Source of the DNA: Taenia hydatigena
Taxonomy: Eukaryota > Platyhelminthes > Cestoda > Cyclophyllidea > Taeniidae
NCBI GenBank assembly: GCA_036345935.2
Contig: JADWOT020001522.1
Coordinates: 1-64,000, forward strand
Reading direction: 5' to 3'
DNA length: 64,000 bases
A model generated the notes under the pieces. It was not told the DNA's origin, searched no databases, and saw only the letters and a program-made list of their open reading frames with translations. This document shows, in pieces, positions 61,301 through 64,000 of this stretch (positions are counted from its first letter, which is position 1; each line of letters opens with the position of its first letter). The position numbers were made by a program, and so were the translations under genes.

Positions 61301-64000
61301 TTCACCGTTGACATGCGTGTAGATCAAGCAGCAGTACGTGTTGCGAGCGACATGGTATTCGGTCTTGTCCTACCTGATGTCCAAATAGAATCGGCACCGT
61401 GATGTGAGGCTAATTAAGACCGCACTACTTCACTTCTCAAAGGTTATATTGATTAAGCGCGTGGAGTCAAGCAATCTCTTAAGCCGTGAGCCGCACTCTA
61501 CCTCTCCGAGAACAAGTTTTTTCTTAATGAGATCTAGCTGCTTAAGCTAAAACATTCTGAACATTGTGGTAAAAAATTATTTCTACTCATTTTTCCGACT
61601 CGACAGCCATGATGAGCCTGGGATTTATGTATTCAGAGACGCAGCGGCATGAGGTCAGTCACGTCTGTGCAGTTGCAAACATTCATACGCCAACATTCAG
61701 GGCCCATCCATGAGTTATTAACATATGCCTGCATTGTGCAGCTTTAGAAGGCCTTTTTGCCGGCCATGTCTGATCCGTTGACAAAATTATGCAAGTATAT
61801 TAGCTTACGTGAGCGGAGGCACCCCGGCCACTGCCCCGTTTTGCCATTGCAAATTATACACAGTCCTAATTGAATTTAATTGCCATTATAAGACACGCAA
61901 CGCATCCACAGCATGTTGCATAACCAATAAATACGAAACCTTGTATGAACGAAAGCAAAGAATGAACACTGAGAGCGCTAAGGACGACCCAGCACTGCGA
62001 AGTTTTCGCAGGCTTATATTCACCGGATTAATGCTGGGCTAGATGCAATTCCTGCGCCTCGTTGCATCCAAAACTTCGTGATTTAGAGACTTCGCTTTAA
62101 ATGCGTTGTTAAAACCGGAATCTGCAATTCTGTAGTTAACGTAAAATCAAACAGCGTCTCCGTGGAAGTCCTATAGCTAACTCATTCGCATGGACAATCT
62201 TTAGGTTAAATAAAACTGATAAATTACTAGTAAAAAACGCTTAAATGCTCTGCGGACCCCACCAAAGTTCATCTAATTTTGTTTTAATTACATAGAAGCA
62301 GCAAAGCTGTTCTACGATACACTGGGCAAGCTGAACAATGTGCAAACAGGTCAGTTAAGAGGTTTCAAACATGTGCGGAATGAGATGCTGAAGTGGTATT
62401 AAGAGATGGCTGACAAAAACACCAGGATCAATCTAATTGTGCCACTCAGATCAAAACGAGTGCTTATTTACTTAGCGTTTTAGTTTCTAATAACCTGACA
62501 CAAAATCTCCATTGGCAAACACACATACCTATGCACGCTGACATGAGCATAAATGCATTCGCACTTATTTCCTTAGGTATAAATGAAAATGGACACGCGC
62601 ATCTCTAAATGGAATAAAGCCTGCTACTTTGGTGCCGAAGCGAGTGTGATTGTTATTAAACTGACTGCTCTGAACATCACAGAGCATATTACGCAATTGT
62701 ATAACACCATCCTGGTGAAGAGCATGTCGTGGTCCATGAGATCACGCAACAAAGCTTACAGCGCTTGCAGTGGTCCAAGCGCATATGATTAACATTCGGA
62801 TATTCAGCCAAATCTTTAAGCAACATACACATGTGTCAGAGTTTACCGCAATTCACTTCCCCCTTTCTTCCTTAAATGATGAGCTGCTTTTGATTTAGCT
62901 TTCCCCAGCTAAGTATAATAGGCTTTTATCGAAAACGACTATTGGTGCATTAGGTATTTCGGAGGGCAAAAAGCACTGCTCTTTTTCTATAAATTAGAGC
63001 AATGAACCGCAGATGAGACCCGGACCCGGAATCTTAAGAGCAAAAGAAGATGCGTAATCCATTCCTCCACTACGGCTCTGATTTTATTACCTTCCTGCAT
63101 TTCTGGTTTCATTGATCCATTGCTACGACTGCTAGCACTCCTCTTTACTCCCCATTGCATGGCACTTAGTGAAACATTTCTTCTCCGCATGGCCTGTGTG
63201 CCGACACTTCCGATGCAGAATAGCACCACGCTACACAAACGATGATGCGATCCAGGAAGCTCGTGAAGTAAATATTCATTCTGACTTTCCTGATCTTTTG
63301 TCCGGACCTCTGTCAGATGAGCAGCAGAGTCTGCACTCTGTCCTGTTAGGCGTCTTACAGAGTTCCAAGCTGCTGCCTGTTTGCTACGGCAAACGAATAA
63401 GTTCTTATCCATTCGCACATCAAAAGCGCATTTCGAACGTTTGATACTGCCTTAGGTGGCTAGCAATTACAATCGCGCGGCAAGGCATGTATGAAACGGG
63501 TTTGGTTAGAGATAACAGGTGAACGATTTTAGTTGCTTACGCTTGTTTAGCCTATCCTGACTTGTTGTATCCGTAATCATTGGCCCGCCTGGAATGCATG
63601 CTGAAATAATTGGAAAGTTTTCCTTTCGGATAAATAAATAGCTCATACTCACTATCATAACAGAGATTTCTTGGTCTTACGAAACGCACACATCTTAACA
63701 AGCCTGACTATAAAGATTTTGGATTAGACACAAGGATTCTAAATCCTGCTTGCTCAGAGATCACGGAATAACTCTGCATCTCTTCGTATGTATTTGCGCC
63801 CTATTTGTGCAGGCAGGTGAATGTGTGCACAATGCGTATTCATGTGTGAAGGTTTACATGTGGTTACGTGCGTGTGCTTGCATTCCGACACACATTATGG
63901 AGGCTGAATAATGTGTAGCACCGAAAGTTGTAGAATTTCATGATGCAACTATTGGTGCTGCTGAGGTCGAACAGCAGTTGGCATAAGCTGCAAAGTATTT
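58346..64000. other. Intergenic or intronic sequence
   Basis: Short frames only. The longest (62987-63418, minus, 143 codons, overlapped by 63169-63444 plus) have no recognised domain. No repeats shared with the palindrome were noticed. Confidence 0.4.

Noticed and set aside
1..64000. CRISPR array, integron, prophage or bacterial operon
   Set aside because: There are no regularly spaced repeats with unique spacers and no long contiguous genes. Splice-like signals and tRNA-derived repeats point to a eukaryotic genome.

Overview
The window looks like eukaryotic nuclear DNA with low gene density. Open frames are short, spliced-looking exons and tRNA-derived repeats are scattered through it, and there are no operons, Shine-Dalgarno sites or long prokaryotic genes. 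Tiny introns, degenerate C2H2 zinc-finger fragments, a Ty3/gypsy pol fossil and tRNA-derived repeats would suit a parasitic flatworm (cestode or trematode). That taxonomic reading is an inference from style, not from a diagnostic gene.

The dominant structure is a very large inverted duplication. Bases 1-14763 reappear as the reverse complement at 25565-41173, around a 10.8 kb spacer. In the stretches compared by eye the arms differ by roughly 2-4 percent. There is a 789-base segment present only in the right arm (39845-40633) and a 45-base indel near 10.5 kb. The outer end cannot be seen, because the left arm runs off the window at base 1. Each arm carries the same set of tRNA-like sequences: a Ser(CGA)-like 5' part joined to a hairpin, a second degraded tRNA-like, an initiator-Met-like, a Thr-like, an Ala-like, and an initiator-body tRNA-like with a UAC anticodon. 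Short ORFs shared by the arms carry mostly or only amino-acid-changing differences and look neutral, so I call no functional gene there.

The spacer (14764-25564) holds a second, older inverted pair (222 bases, about 91 percent identical, 16506-16727 against 24025-24246), a two-exon zinc-finger gene remnant (18208-18874, minus strand, 43-base intron), a 1.3 kb direct duplication split by the window's only N (20563), a second zinc-finger remnant (22812-23120), and a third copy of a repeat that also lies in both arms.

The right flank (41174-64000) is mostly featureless intergenic or intronic sequence. It contains a probable CELF/Bruno-type RRM3 exon (41271-41414) just outside the arm, a Tyr/Ser/Pro-rich candidate exon ending at a GTATGT donor (about 47537-47885), a decayed Ty3/gypsy reverse transcriptase-RNase H region (about 51640-52410), a possible 55-base micro-exon on the minus strand (57699-57753) and an Arg-type tRNA pseudogene (58275-58345).

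No complete, demonstrably functional protein gene is visible. The points most worth following up are the palindrome itself (real chromosome structure or head-to-head haplotype misassembly), the chimeric tRNA-like repeat at its inner edge, and the RRM exon beside it.
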